A stretch of 53,741 bases of DNA from NCBI GenBank assembly GCA_947458405.1, contig CANGZW010000012.1, forward strand, positions 1 to 53,741. The letters are read 5' to 3'. The notes beneath the pieces are model-generated. The model was given only the letters and a program-made list of their open reading frames with translations, did not search any database and was not told the origin of the DNA. Below are positions 9,370 through 18,477 of this stretch, piece by piece. A program made the translations under genes and the position numbers. The stretch comes from Leptospiraceae bacterium (GTDB lineage: Bacteria > Spirochaetota > Leptospiria > Leptospirales > Leptospiraceae). Every line of letters starts with the position of its first letter. Positions within the stretch are counted from its first letter, which is position 1.

Positions 9370-10623
9370 TTAATTTTCTCTTCTAGGAAGACTCAATGTC
9401 AAAAAGTACAACCCCAGCCCAATATAGAGTAACAAAGAAAACATCAAAGAAATAGAATCTACAACAGATCCTCCAACTGACTTCCCTGTGAGAATAATTA
9501 AAGCACATAAAATAAAATAAATTCTCTTTCTCCAAACTAGCTCGGGTGTTTGGGTTATTCTATGAAATATAAATCCTATCGGAAAAATAAAAAAGGCAAA
9601 AGTGTGAATCCAACTTATCCCACTAAGTATCACGGAAAGTATAAATAAAGCTGATAAACTTTGATTGGAATCAATCCCATTTCTGTATCGATAAAACAGG
9701 GGTACTAAAATCAAAAGTACAATAAAATTAAAAATCAACTTTACTGAACCAACGGAGAGTGAATAGAAGGGCATTCTAAATAAGAGTTGGTTGATAGGGT
9801 CGGCTCCTTCTAAGAAATATTTTGCCAGTGTGGCTATAAGGCTCTGGTTATTTTTCCATGCACGAAATACGGGATTTTTTAATGCACTCAAAAGAACCAT
9901 ATCCAACCAGTTAGCCCAATTCTTTAAACCAAAATCAATATCTCCAATCAATGGAAGGATTATCCAAAAAATTAATCCAACTCCAAAAAAGAATAATGCC
10001 TTAAATCTTCTCTTATGAATAAAATGTATTACGAAAATTAAAGGAGTTAGTTTAATTACTACAGCTAAAGATAATAAGAAGCCCGACAAAATATTATATC
10101 TGGTTTTAACAGCCATTAAAATTAGAAATAATAATATAAATGCTACCTGATTGTTATTGGCATGATTTTCTAGAAATCGAAAGCTAAATAATAGTGAAAA
10201 AAATAAAATATATGTAAAACGGGAGGGATAAAATAGACCTTTCATTAAATAAATTGAACCCAAAAGACATATATAGTTTATCAAAAAAAATAGCAATGAA
10301 GCATTTTCGTATGACAGATAGGAAATAGGAATCAATAAATAAGCAAACGTAGGAGGGTATATGTAGGATGCAACATTTCCCCGGAGGGATTCTAGTTTAG
10401 ATATTAGGTCAGAATTTTTAAAAAGGTCATCAAGAGTGTATTTTCCACTCAAATCTTTGATTTGTTCGTATTGATAAATATCCGAATTAGATGAATAAAG
10501 TTGGGAGGCTCTGTAGTAATCATTAAAATCAGAGATTGCCCGAGATTTATCGATCCCCGAAACTAGAATCCCCAGAAGAAAAATTATGTTTACTACCCTA
10601 AGTATTCTCTCCATCTTGCCCAT
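9370..10623 (-). CDS. GT87-family (DUF2029) membrane glycosyltransferase
   Basis: 417 aa with about ten transmembrane segments. The first periplasmic loop has the SDFNDYYRASQ motif typical of GT87/DUF2029 enzymes, which transfer mannose or arabinose from polyprenyl-phosphate donors. Later family features are YPPTFAYLLIP, NNNQVAFILL, AVVIKLTPLIF and a NQSLIA loop. Acceptor and sugar cannot be read from sequence. It is divergent from queA across 98 bp and convergent with the histidine kinase. Confidence 0.8.
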   Translation of the reverse strand: MGKMERILRVVNIIFLLGILVSGIDKSRAISDFNDYYRASQLYSSNSDIYQYEQIKDLSGKYTLDDLFKNSDLISKLESLRGNVASYIYPPTFAYLLIPISYLSYENASLLFFLINYICLLGSIYLMKGLFYPSRFTYILFFSLLFSFRFLENHANNNQVAFILLFLILMAVKTRYNILSGFLLSLAVVIKLTPLIFVIHFIHKRRFKALFFFGVGLIFWIILPLIGDIDFGLKNWANWLDMVLLSALKNPVFRAWKNNQSLIATLAKYFLEGADPINQLLFRMPFYSLSVGSVKLIFNFIVLLILVPLFYRYRNGIDSNQSLSALFILSVILSGISWIHTFAFFIFPIGFIFHRITQTPELVWRKRIYFILCALIILTGKSVGGSVVDSISLMFSLLLYIGLGLYFLTLSLPRREN

Positions 10624-10721
10624 AGAAATCCAGTATTATACAGAATCTATAAACAGGCGATTCAATTTTTTAGAGAGCTATTTGCTATTCTAAATCAAAT
10701 TTATTAGGAGAAAATACAAAT

Positions 10722-11750
10722 ATGGAATGGAAGCTCGAAGAATTTCAGTTTGAATTAGAGGAAGATCTCATTGCAAAGTACCCGGCCCGAAATCGAGAAG
10801 ATTCCCGTTTGCTTACATTGAATCGGGAAAAGGGGGAGATGAAAATAGAGGATAGATTTTCTAAGATTTTTGACTACCTAAGGGAAGGAGATATTCTGGT
10901 TTTCAATAATACAAAGGTAAGCAAAAGAAGAGTTTATCTATTAACAAAAAGTGGTAGGATTCATGAGAGTGTACTTTTGGAGGAAAGAGAAGGCAGTTGG
11001 TATACATTAATTCGTAACTCATCTAAATTAAGAAATGGGGATATTCTTTATGATACATCCGGAAAGATTGAATTTCATTTTTCAAGAAGAAGCGATGGTA
11101 GAATCTATTTAAAACCCTCCAAATCACTCACAGAAGAAATATTTGAGACTATTGGCTCTATACCCATTCCCCCCTATTTAAAAAGAAAAGCGGATCCTTC
11201 TGATGAAGTAAGATACCAAACAGTTTATGCAAAAGTTCCGGGCTCCGTAGCCGCTCCAACTGCCGGACTGCATTTTACGGACTCCCTCAAGAACTCTCTT
11301 TTAGAGAAAGGCATCAAAATTTTAGAAATAACATTGCGGGTGGGGTATGGTACATTTGCCCCCTTACAAGAATTTCAGATTCAAAACAAAAAACTCCACA
11401 AAGAGGATTATCACATTTCAGAAGAATGTGCAGAAATACTAAATGAATTTAAAGGTAAAAGTCGTATTATATCTGTAGGAAGTACTACACTTAGAGCATT
11501 GGAATCAGCTTTTGATAAAGAAAAAAAGAAATTTACTCCAGGCAATCACTCCACTGATATTTTTCTTTATCCGGGGGACAATATTGAATCTATAGATGGA
11601 TTAATTACAAATTTTCATTTACCGGGGAGTAGTATTTTACTTTTAGTGGCGGCATTTGCTTCAAAAGAACTGGTTATGAAAGCCTATAATTTGGCAATTC
11701 AGAATAAGATGAGATTTTATTCTTATGGTGATTCCATGCTTATTATTTAA
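10722..11750 (+). CDS. queA: S-adenosylmethionine:tRNA ribosyltransferase-isomerase
   Basis: 342 aa, the usual family length. QueA moves the ribosyl part of SAM to 7-aminomethyl-7-deazaguanine at tRNA position 34, forming epoxyqueuosine. Recognisable blocks are FNNTKVSKRR, PIPPYLKR, AAPTAGLHFT, LRVGYGTF, STTLRALES and TNFHLPGSSLLL-like near the end. It starts at ATG 10722 with AGGAG upstream. The last bases overlap the convergent propeller gene by 8 bp. Confidence 0.95.
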   Translation: MEWKLEEFQFELEEDLIAKYPARNREDSRLLTLNREKGEMKIEDRFSKIFDYLREGDILVFNNTKVSKRRVYLLTKSGRIHESVLLEEREGSWYTLIRNSSKLRNGDILYDTSGKIEFHFSRRSDGRIYLKPSKSLTEEIFETIGSIPIPPYLKRKADPSDEVRYQTVYAKVPGSVAAPTAGLHFTDSLKNSLLEKGIKILEITLRVGYGTFAPLQEFQIQNKKLHKEDYHISEECAEILNEFKGKSRIISVGSTTLRALESAFDKEKKKFTPGNHSTDIFLYPGDNIESIDGLITNFHLPGSSILLLVAAFASKELVMKAYNLAIQNKMRFYSYGDSMLII

Positions 11751-12732
11751 TTTTCCAAATATGAATCATTTCACTTTTCTCTTTGCAAAGAGAGGGTTGC
11801 TTTTTTTTAGATGTGTCTGACACTAAGACAAGAGTAGTTTCATTTATCCATGAAATACCCTCTAAGTTGCAATACAAATATTCTCCGTCTCTTTTGGGAA
11901 AATAGTAAGTAGTACTTGTATTTTTCCAGCTCATATCCTCATTTAATTCTCCCACCCATAGGGCAGAGGATTCTTGGGATAAAACTGCTATTTTACTTCC
12001 ATTCCAAGCAATATCCGAAAAATCATCAAAGTTAACATTCCCTGGAAGTGATAAATAGGCAAATTCTTCATAAAACCCATTTTTCTTTTTCAAAACTAAT
12101 ATGTTTCCCACTTCATTTGTATTTTGATTAAGGGTATTCGGTTTTTCAAGTAATAATAGAATATATGATTCATTTTTTATTTTAAAAAATGTGATACCTT
12201 CAGCTCCTTTATTTTCTTTTTTTAGGGAAAAATCGATATCGTAAGAATCAGCGGACTCAAAATCTAGACTAAATTCATGTATTACGGGAATAAATTTATT
12301 TTGGAATTTTTCGGATTCCTGAATAATTAAATATTTATTAGTTAATGGATTGTAGGTGATCCCTTCAAATCCTGAGCTTTTTTTTGACCTCTCTTTTCCT
12401 AACCATTGATTAGAGTTAATAATAGAAAAATCATTTTTTATAATTGCAATTTTATGTAGATTATCAAAGACAATAAAAAAATTACCATTATTGTAGTACA
12501 CACCGCTCGCTTCAATCTTTGCGGAGTTAATTGCGGGCATAAGAGATCTTATTTTTATCTCTCTTAAGGGTTCTACTAAATTAATTGATTCAGAATATAA
12601 TGTTAGTGAAAAGATGAAATAGAAAGTAAAATGGATTAAACTTAAATACTTTCTATTGATCGGGAAGCATTTTTTAATTTGGTTTCTATTTTTGATGTGT
12701 GATGCAGAATATGCAAGATATGTAAATAACAT
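11743..12732 (-). CDS. Secreted beta-propeller-like protein (SdiA-regulated/esterase-like)
   Basis: Up to 329 aa. The body has propeller-type strands: EASGVYYNNGNFFIVFD, GFEGITYNP, GAEGITFF and NLEGISW, recalling SdiA-regulated or phytase-like propellers. From ATG 12732 it overlaps the upstream DinB-like gene by 91 bp, and the hydrophobic signal-like segment (LIHFTFYFIFSLTLYSES) begins only near residue 31. The true start may therefore be a rare codon further in, but I see no ATG, GTG or TTG there. AGAGAAG sits directly before ATG 12732. Substrate unknown. Confidence 0.6.
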   Translation of the reverse strand: MLFTYLAYSASHIKNRNQIKKCFPINRKYLSLIHFTFYFIFSLTLYSESINLVEPLREIKIRSLMPAINSAKIEASGVYYNNGNFFIVFDNLHKIAIIKNDFSIINSNQWLGKERSKKSSGFEGITYNPLTNKYLIIQESEKFQNKFIPVIHEFSLDFESADSYDIDFSLKKENKGAEGITFFKIKNESYILLLLEKPNTLNQNTNEVGNILVLKKKNGFYEEFAYLSLPGNVNFDDFSDIAWNGSKIAVLSQESSALWVGELNEDMSWKNTSTTYYFPKRDGEYLYCNLEGISWINETTLVLVSDTSKKKQPSLCKEKSEMIHIWKIK

Positions 12733-13226
12733 ACTTCTCTAAATGATACCCGTCCCATAAGTGGATGCTGAATTCTGTACACTGAAAGTTCAGTTTCTGT
12801 AATCATTTCCAAAGAAGATACAAGATTGATGCAAGCATTATTCCATTCTCTAATAAGAATAATGAGCTTATGAGAAGGATCCCGTGGAGAATTTTCAATT
12901 GCAGGGGCAAAGATACCGGCATCCTGAGGAGTTTTTAATTTTTCAAAGAATGAACTTTTCAATTCTAAAAATGAATTCTCACTAACAGGCTTACCGTAGA
13001 GAAGTCTAAAAATTATTTTGGGGATTTTTAGACCCAAAGCTAACATATTCGTGGTAAATGTGAGATGGGAAAAATTTTCACCCACAGACCATCCTCCTAA
13101 AGAATGGGAAAAAAAGACATTGGGGGGCACTTTGTGAAAGAAATGTTCAACTTCCTTTTGAAGGATGGCCAAACAGGATAAAATCTCTTCTCGGGAGTAT
13201 GGGTTTTCTGGTTGAATTACTATCAT
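12642..13226 (-). CDS. DinB-like four-helix protein
   Basis: 194 aa. It fits the DinB/YfiT fold: GGWSVGENFSHLT in helix 1-2 and HILHILHHTSKIE near the C-terminus, where the spaced His residues usually form a metal site. Many members are thiol-dependent transferases of small molecules; the substrate here is unknown. It starts at ATG 13226, divergent from the DUF4956 gene by 65 bp, and overlaps the following gene. Confidence 0.7.
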   Translation of the reverse strand: MIVIQPENPYSREEILSCLAILQKEVEHFFHKVPPNVFFSHSLGGWSVGENFSHLTFTTNMLALGLKIPKIIFRLLYGKPVSENSFLELKSSFFEKLKTPQDAGIFAPAIENSPRDPSHKLIILIREWNNACINLVSSLEMITETELSVYRIQHPLMGRVSFREVCYLHILHILHHTSKIETKLKNASRSIESI

Positions 13227-13291
13227 GAAAGTTTCCGGTAGTATAAGAATCGGTAAAGATAATATTACTCTGTTCTAAAAAATAGTAAACT

Positions 13292-13957
13292 ATGGATTTA
13301 CAAGCATTTTTTCAATCTAATTTGGGCAATATTCCCGAAACTAAATTAGAATTTTATTCTATTTTTATTCGTCTTACGCTTTCCTGTACTTTTGGATTTT
13401 ATATCTCACAGGTTTCCCATCTCTCAATATTTTCTAAAAATAAAAATCCTGATATTATGCAGGCTCAATTTTTATTAACATTTGTTTCCACTGTAACAAT
13501 TCTTGTGATCGGTCAAAATATTGCCTGGGCAATTGGACTTTTTGGTGCCCTGAGTTTTATTCGATTTAGGACAATTTTACAGGAGCCTAGAGATACTGTT
13601 TTATTTTTTTTCTCGGCTACAATTGGTATAGCAATTGGGGTGGGTCAATTTTTGCTAGCACTTATATCCTGTATTTTCTTGACTATTTTATTATATGTAA
13701 TTAAAATAATAATATATAATAAAAATAATTATTATTTAAAAATTTCTACTTCCAATGAAAATTGTATTCCGGTTATTACTAATTTTTTTGATTCCAAAAA
13801 AATCAAAAGAGAGATGGTATTTTTCAATATGCAAAAAAATACTTTAACGATAAGACTTTTTATCGATTTTACAGCTATCATCTCCCTTATGGAACAATTA
13901 AAGATTGAATTTCCAGAATTTATTAAGGGATATACTATTAACGAGGACAAAGAATAA
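13292..13957 (+). CDS. DUF4956 membrane protein
   Basis: 221 aa with four transmembrane segments in the first 150 residues and a cytoplasmic tail. The diagnostic DUF4956 block is AIGLFGALSFIRFRT-x-LQEPRDT followed by a Gly-rich helix (GIAIGVGQ). Function is not established; homologues often sit near polyphosphate-polymerase-like VTC domains, which are absent here. It is followed one base later by the SDR gene, so they are probably co-transcribed. Confidence 0.75.
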   Translation: MDLQAFFQSNLGNIPETKLEFYSIFIRLTLSCTFGFYISQVSHLSIFSKNKNPDIMQAQFLLTFVSTVTILVIGQNIAWAIGLFGALSFIRFRTILQEPRDTVLFFFSATIGIAIGVGQFLLALISCIFLTILLYVIKIIIYNKNNYYLKISTSNENCIPVITNFFDSKKIKREMVFFNMQKNTLTIRLFIDFTAIISLMEQLKIEFPEFIKGYTINEDKE

Positions 13958-13958
13958 A

Positions 13959-14731
13959 ATGTTGGGTAAAACCGTGATAATTACTGGAGCAAGTTCCGGT
14001 ATTGGTAGGGATTTAGCTTTAGAGTTTGCAAGAAGGGGATATTCTTTGGGTTTAACCGCTAGAAGATATGAACTACTAAAAGAAATTCAAACGGAGATAA
14101 ATTCACTTTTTGGAAAACTAATAAAAGTTGAGCTGAGAGTGCTAGATGTAACAATTTACAGGGATATATTTCGTGTGATTAAAGAATTGGATTTTTCTCT
14201 TGGGGGAATGGATATTCTGGTCGTGAATGCAGGGGTTTCCAAATCCAAACCACTAGGGAGTGGTAATTTCCAAATGATAAAAATATAATAGAGACAAACT
14301 TAATTGGTGCTATGGCAACGGTGGATGCTGGAGTGGAAGTGCTTAAGACCCGAAAAAAAGTAGGACAAATCGTAGGGATTTCTTCTTTTGCAGGGGTTAG
14401 AGGTTTTCCTGGACTCTCTTCTTATTCGGCTTCTAAAGCTGGGTTCACTAATTTTTTAGAATCTGCTAGGATGGAATTACTTGATGAAGGTATTACAGTC
14501 ACAACAATCCTTCCGGGATTTATTGATACACCAATCAATCATCATTTACCCGAGAGACCATTCATAATTGATTCAAAAAAAGGAGCTCGAAAGATTTGCA
14601 ATATTATTGAAAAGAAAAAAAAGGTTGCCTTTGTTCCTTGGTTTCCGTGGAGTTTATTGCATTTATTTTTTAAATTTTTACCAGATTTTATGTACTACAA
14701 ACTTAAAGATAGATTAATGAAGGATAGGTAA
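13959..14731 (+). pseudogene. Short-chain dehydrogenase/reductase split by a frameshift
   Basis: A classical SDR read in two frames. The first frame (from ATG 13959) has the cofactor motif TGASSGIG and the NAG motif, then stops at 14288. The second frame carries the catalytic Ser (VGISSFAG) and YSASKAG, and ends at 14731. Restoring one A in the A-run at about 14272-14274 joins them into ~257 aa reading ...GNFQNDKNIIETNLIGA, the normal family length. Either a real inactivating deletion or a sequence/assembly error. The substrate is unknown. The stop overlaps the start of the phosphatase gene by one base. Confidence 0.85.
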
Positions 14732-15270
14732 TGCAAATAAAAAAAATAAGGGTTCTTTTTGTTTGTTTAGGGAATATTTGCAGGTCACCAGCGGCAGAAG
14801 GTGCATTTCAAAATCTAATTGAATTGAATGAATTAGAAGAGTTCTTTTATGTTGATTCTTGTGGTACAGGAAATTATCACATTGGAGAGCTTCCACATGA
14901 AACAACCCGAAAGGTAGCAGAGAGCAGGGGAATCACTTTAACCCACAAGTGTAGGCAATTTATATTAAAAGACTTTGAACGATTTGACTATATATTTGTC
15001 ATGGATCAGAATAATTATTCAAATGTAGTACGTCTTGCTGAAAATCAGGAGCAGATAGACAAAGTAATTAAATTTAGAAAATTCGATCCTCACTCCAAAG
15101 GCGAACCACCCGATGTTCCCGATCCTTATTCCGGGCCTATTTCAACCTTTGAATATGTACAGGATATAGTAGAGAGATGTTCGGCTTCAATGCTTAGGCA
15201 TTTTATTGAAAAATATAAACTTTATGTTCCCGGAGCAACAGAAGAAGAGAAAGAGAAACAAGAAGAGTAA
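14731..15270 (+). CDS. Low-molecular-weight protein tyrosine phosphatase
   Basis: 179 aa. The P-loop CLGNICRS (about residues 12-19) gives the nucleophilic Cys and Arg, and DVPDPYSG near residue 130 supplies the general acid Asp. These enzymes dephosphorylate phosphotyrosine in proteins, often regulators of polysaccharide export, or related phosphoesters. The charged tail (EEEKEKQEE) is an extension. It is translationally coupled to the SDR by a TAATG overlap and convergent with the Kelch gene. Confidence 0.9.
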   Translation: MQIKKIRVLFVCLGNICRSPAAEGAFQNLIELNELEEFFYVDSCGTGNYHIGELPHETTRKVAESRGITLTHKCRQFILKDFERFDYIFVMDQNNYSNVVRLAENQEQIDKVIKFRKFDPHSKGEPPDVPDPYSGPISTFEYVQDIVERCSASMLRHFIEKYKLYVPGATEEEKEKQEE

Positions 15271-15273
15271 ATA

Positions 15274-16503
15274 CTACTTTTCTTTTAAGTAATAATATAT
15301 TAAGTAGTCATTGGATATGACCGGTTCTGAAAAATAAATTTCAGAAGAAGATAGGATTACACTATTACTGCTTGTTCCTCCACTGATTAGTACATTTCCA
15401 TTGGGAAGAAGTGTTGTTGTATGACCATTTCTTGATATGAGTAAAGTATTCGGTGCAATCATAGATGAGATTCGATAATCATATATTTCAGCTGTGTTTA
15501 AAACTGTAAACTTTGTAGAGCTTGTAGAACGAATCCCACCAGTTAAAAGGACTTTTCCATTTGCCAGTAATACAGCTGAATGTTGATGTCTTGCTGTATT
15601 CATATTGGAAGTAGAATAAAATAAATTTGTTGAAAAATTAAATATTTCATCTGTTAACAGACTCACACCTGTGGAAGAATTTAACCCCCCACTGATTAGT
15701 ATATTTCCATCGGGTAAAAGAACTGCGGAGTGAGAATTCCGTGATGTGGTTAAATCTCCTAAAACAGAGAAAATGCCAGTATCGGGATCATAAATTTCCG
15801 AGGAGGAAAGGGAGCTCAGAGAAGTCTGATCATATCCTGCTACTACAACCACTTTTCCGTTGGAGAGCTTTGTCGCAGTATGAGAGCCCCTTTTTATCTG
15901 CATACTATTGATTGTGGAAAATGAATTGGTAGTAGGGTCATACAATTCAGCTGAGTTTAAAGATCCAGTCCCCGGAAAAAAACCTCCACAAATCAATACT
16001 TTTCCATTGGACAATAAAGTTGCTGTATGACCATATCTTGCAGAATTTAAGGTAGGACCTGAAGAGAAACTCAAAGTAGAGGGGGAAAAAATTTCAGTGG
16101 AACTTAATGTCCCCGAGGAGGAATTTCTTCCTCCTATTACCAACACATTCCCATTTGAAAGAAGTGTTGAAGTATGAGCATATCTAGTGACAATCATATT
16201 TCCAGTATTGCTATACAATCCGGTAGTATAATCATAAATTTCTGCGGGGTCAGTATCACTGACAGATGAGCCCCCAATTATTACAACTTTCCCATCGTTA
16301 AGAAGATTGGATGTATGAAAAGTCCTACTCAAACTCATCGAAGATGTAAGCTGAAAATAACCAAAATACAGAAAATAATAGAAAGTATTGTACTTATAAT
16401 TTACATTTGAGGAATGATTACCATTTGATTGCAAACAATTAGCTAATATAAAAATAGCAATCAAAAATATAGTTTTAATGAATTTTTTAAAAATAATAGT
16501 CAT
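15274..16503 (-). CDS. Kelch-repeat lipoprotein, seven-bladed propeller
   Basis: About 409 aa. The N-terminus is hydrophobic and ends in lipobox LANC. Seven Kelch-type repeats follow, each with R-x2-HT/S-x2-LL-x-NG-x-VL-x2-GG and then an E-I/L-YD strand; seven GG/AG sites match a seven-bladed propeller. I prefer ATG 16503 over the TTG two codons upstream. It overlaps the stop of the CX4C paralogue 16487-18457 by 17 bp, the same pairing of a CX4C protein with a beta-rich lipoprotein as at 1-5232. Likely a surface binding protein; ligand unknown. Confidence 0.8.
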   Translation of the reverse strand: MTIIFKKFIKTIFLIAIFILANCLQSNGNHSSNVNYKYNTFYYFLYFGYFQLTSSMSLSRTFHTSNLLNDGKVVIIGGSSVSDTDPAEIYDYTTGLYSNTGNMIVTRYAHTSTLLSNGNVLVIGGRNSSSGTLSSTEIFSPSTLSFSSGPTLNSARYGHTATLLSNGKVLICGGFFPGTGSLNSAELYDPTTNSFSTINSMQIKRGSHTATKLSNGKVVVVAGYDQTSLSSLSSSEIYDPDTGIFSVLGDLTTSRNSHSAVLLPDGNILISGGLNSSTGVSLLTDEIFNFSTNLFYSTSNMNTARHQHSAVLLANGKVLLTGGIRSTSSTKFTVLNTAEIYDYRISSMIAPNTLLISRNGHTTTLLPNGNVLISGGTSSNSVILSSSEIYFSEPVISNDYLIYYYLKEK

Positions 16504-18457
16504 ATCCAAGCTCTACTTTATTTTCAATATCCCGTTTCAATCCGGATTGTGTGGGTACAACTGCAGTTTTAAAATTAAATTGAAATGTACCTCCCGGTGT
16601 TTTTTCCACTGGGAATAAATTTTCAGAAATCTGAGTTTTACTTCTAGTTAAAATAGTTGAATCGAATATACTGTATATATAAATAGCTGAGTATATAGCC
16701 GCTGAAATAGATAAATTAGCTTTGGATTGATTATAGGCTGTCACTTTGGACTCTTCATTTTGTATATCAGTAAGAACAGAGTAATTAAAAAGATTATATC
16801 CTCCTAATAAAAGTAGGGGAGAAGTTTTTTCTAAATTATTATACTCTAAAGAATTATGAGCCGTAATACCTGCAAATGAAAGTGTTGTAATTAGACTGGC
16901 CACACCTCCATAAAAAATCAATTTAGATTTTAGTTTATCATTTTCTTCTTTAATATGCCAATAGCCCGGAAAAATAAATTTTCTGTAGTCAATCTTTACT
17001 ACTGTTGGAATAGTAGGCTCTTCTGATTTTACTACTCTTTCCTTCCCAACCATTAAGTCTGCAATTCTAATATCCACAATTTGGAATGTTTTTGTACATT
17101 TTTCTATGGCTTCTTCTAGAATATATTCTGAAGATTTGAATAAATCTTTAGCAAGATTTACTGATTCTTTAAAACGTATTTCTCGTTTATTGACTTCTTC
17201 CTGGCTTGATTTTTCTTTTAATTTTGAAAGTTCGGAGTAGTTTAATTCGGATAAACTGCAATATGTTCTCGCACCATTTAAAAAATAGTACTTTTTATAA
17301 TTTATGATTTTTTGAACTTTACTCTCTATCCTATTTTTAATATTTGTATAACGTGCTGATTTAGGCTTTTGAGATACTCTAGAGACTAAATTAACATATT
17401 CTCTTAAAGATTCATTCAATTTTAAATCAACATAATCTGAATCTGCTTTAATTTCCAAAATAGATAAATTTTTAATATCTAGTATTTCAATCCTTTCTAA
17501 TAATATATCTTTTAGTTCATTCACTGTTGATACTGAATTATCTAAGAGAGAATCATAGAGCTTTTGATATTTTGAACTCAAATCCTCAAGTGATTTAGAA
17601 GTATATTTTGATTGGTTATTTATATTCATATCTAATCTTTGTATTACAGTAGCCAATGAATTAAAATAAACTGTTGAAATACGGGCGGATAAAAAATTCT
17701 TTTCTAGCTCGAAATATTTTGGAAACTTTTTCTTTATATCTGCCTCTATTTTCATATCCAGCACACTTTTGTATTGAATATAAGAGTTCACATAATCTTT
17801 TTTGTCAGCGAGTAAATCCCCGTATAGAATCTTATCTTCTCTTTTTTTTAAAAAATTTCTTTCTTCATTTGTAGGTTCTGAGTCCGGGTTGGGAAAAATT
17901 TCCAAAGTAATGACTTCTTTTAAATTAATAGGTGAAAACTCTATATTTTTATCTGTTATGATCGAACTAGATTCCATAATTAATCGAGAACTGTCTAAGA
18001 AGGATGTTATAAATATTCCGACTTCAGTTTCGAAATTATTCATAGGAAGATAGATTTCCCTACTAGTTACAAGTGACATCTCCGGTATTTTTTCTAAGTT
18101 TATAATTAGCTTAATTTTATTTCCCGATATTTCGATTTCTCCCCCTAATTTATGGGTGGGCTGAAAACTTTCTTCTATCCATTTATCACAAGGATTCGTA
18201 TTACACCCGTCTCCTTTTTTATTGATACTTTTATTATATGCCTTTATGAAATTAGTATCTATAAATGTAATACTATTACTTAAATTGGAATGAATTTTCA
18301 TAGAAAGCAAATTTGTAATTTTTTCTGTAAGAAGAGGGCTAACACTTTTCTTTGCTGTTAACTCGGATAGATATAGTTTTTTGGATGGTTCTGAATATAG
18401 ATTTATAGCAAAAAATAGAATAATTGACGAAAATAGTAAAATTGATCTTATATTCAT
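16487..18457 (-). CDS. Secreted CX4C/TPR-like protein with C-terminal membrane segment (paralogue 2)
   Basis: 656 aa with a signal peptide (ending NLYSE). The N-terminal module has C85-x4-C90 followed by HKLGGEIEISGNKIKLIINL. A TPR-like unit (GDLLADKKDYVNSYIQY) and a long helical region follow. The C-terminal part has the IFPGYWHIKEENDKLKSK motif and hydrophobic segments. It is 20 bp downstream of paralogue 3 and overlaps the Kelch lipoprotein, so the three form an operon. Two tandem copies suggest a local duplication that has since diverged. No function known. Confidence 0.75.
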   Translation of the reverse strand: MNIRSILLFSSIILFFAINLYSEPSKKLYLSELTAKKSVSPLLTEKITNLLSMKIHSNLSNSITFIDTNFIKAYNKSINKKGDGCNTNPCDKWIEESFQPTHKLGGEIEISGNKIKLIINLEKIPEMSLVTSREIYLPMNNFETEVGIFITSFLDSSRLIMESSSIITDKNIEFSPINLKEVITLEIFPNPDSEPTNEERNFLKKREDKILYGDLLADKKDYVNSYIQYKSVLDMKIEADIKKKFPKYFELEKNFLSARISTVYFNSLATVIQRLDMNINNQSKYTSKSLEDLSSKYQKLYDSLLDNSVSTVNELKDILLERIEILDIKNLSILEIKADSDYVDLKLNESLREYVNLVSRVSQKPKSARYTNIKNRIESKVQKIINYKKYYFLNGARTYCSLSELNYSELSKLKEKSSQEEVNKREIRFKESVNLAKDLFKSSEYILEEAIEKCTKTFQIVDIRIADLMVGKERVVKSEEPTIPTVVKIDYRKFIFPGYWHIKEENDKLKSKLIFYGGVASLITTLSFAGITAHNSLEYNNLEKTSPLLLLGGYNLFNYSVLTDIQNEESKVTAYNQSKANLSISAAIYSAIYIYSIFDSTILTRSKTQISENLFPVEKTPGGTFQFNFKTAVVPTQSGLKRDIENKVELGYDYYF

Positions 18458-18477
18458 ATAATTAATATTTATTCATT

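Noticed and set aside
12730-12732. Certain start for the propeller gene
   Set aside because: ATG 12732 forces a 91-bp overlap and places the signal segment too far in; I keep it only because no better start codon is visible.
15273-15308. ACTACTT/AAGTAGT inverted repeat as a bidirectional terminator
   Set aside because: The 22-base loop is long, the arms are AT-rich and lie within the end of the Kelch gene; weak support.
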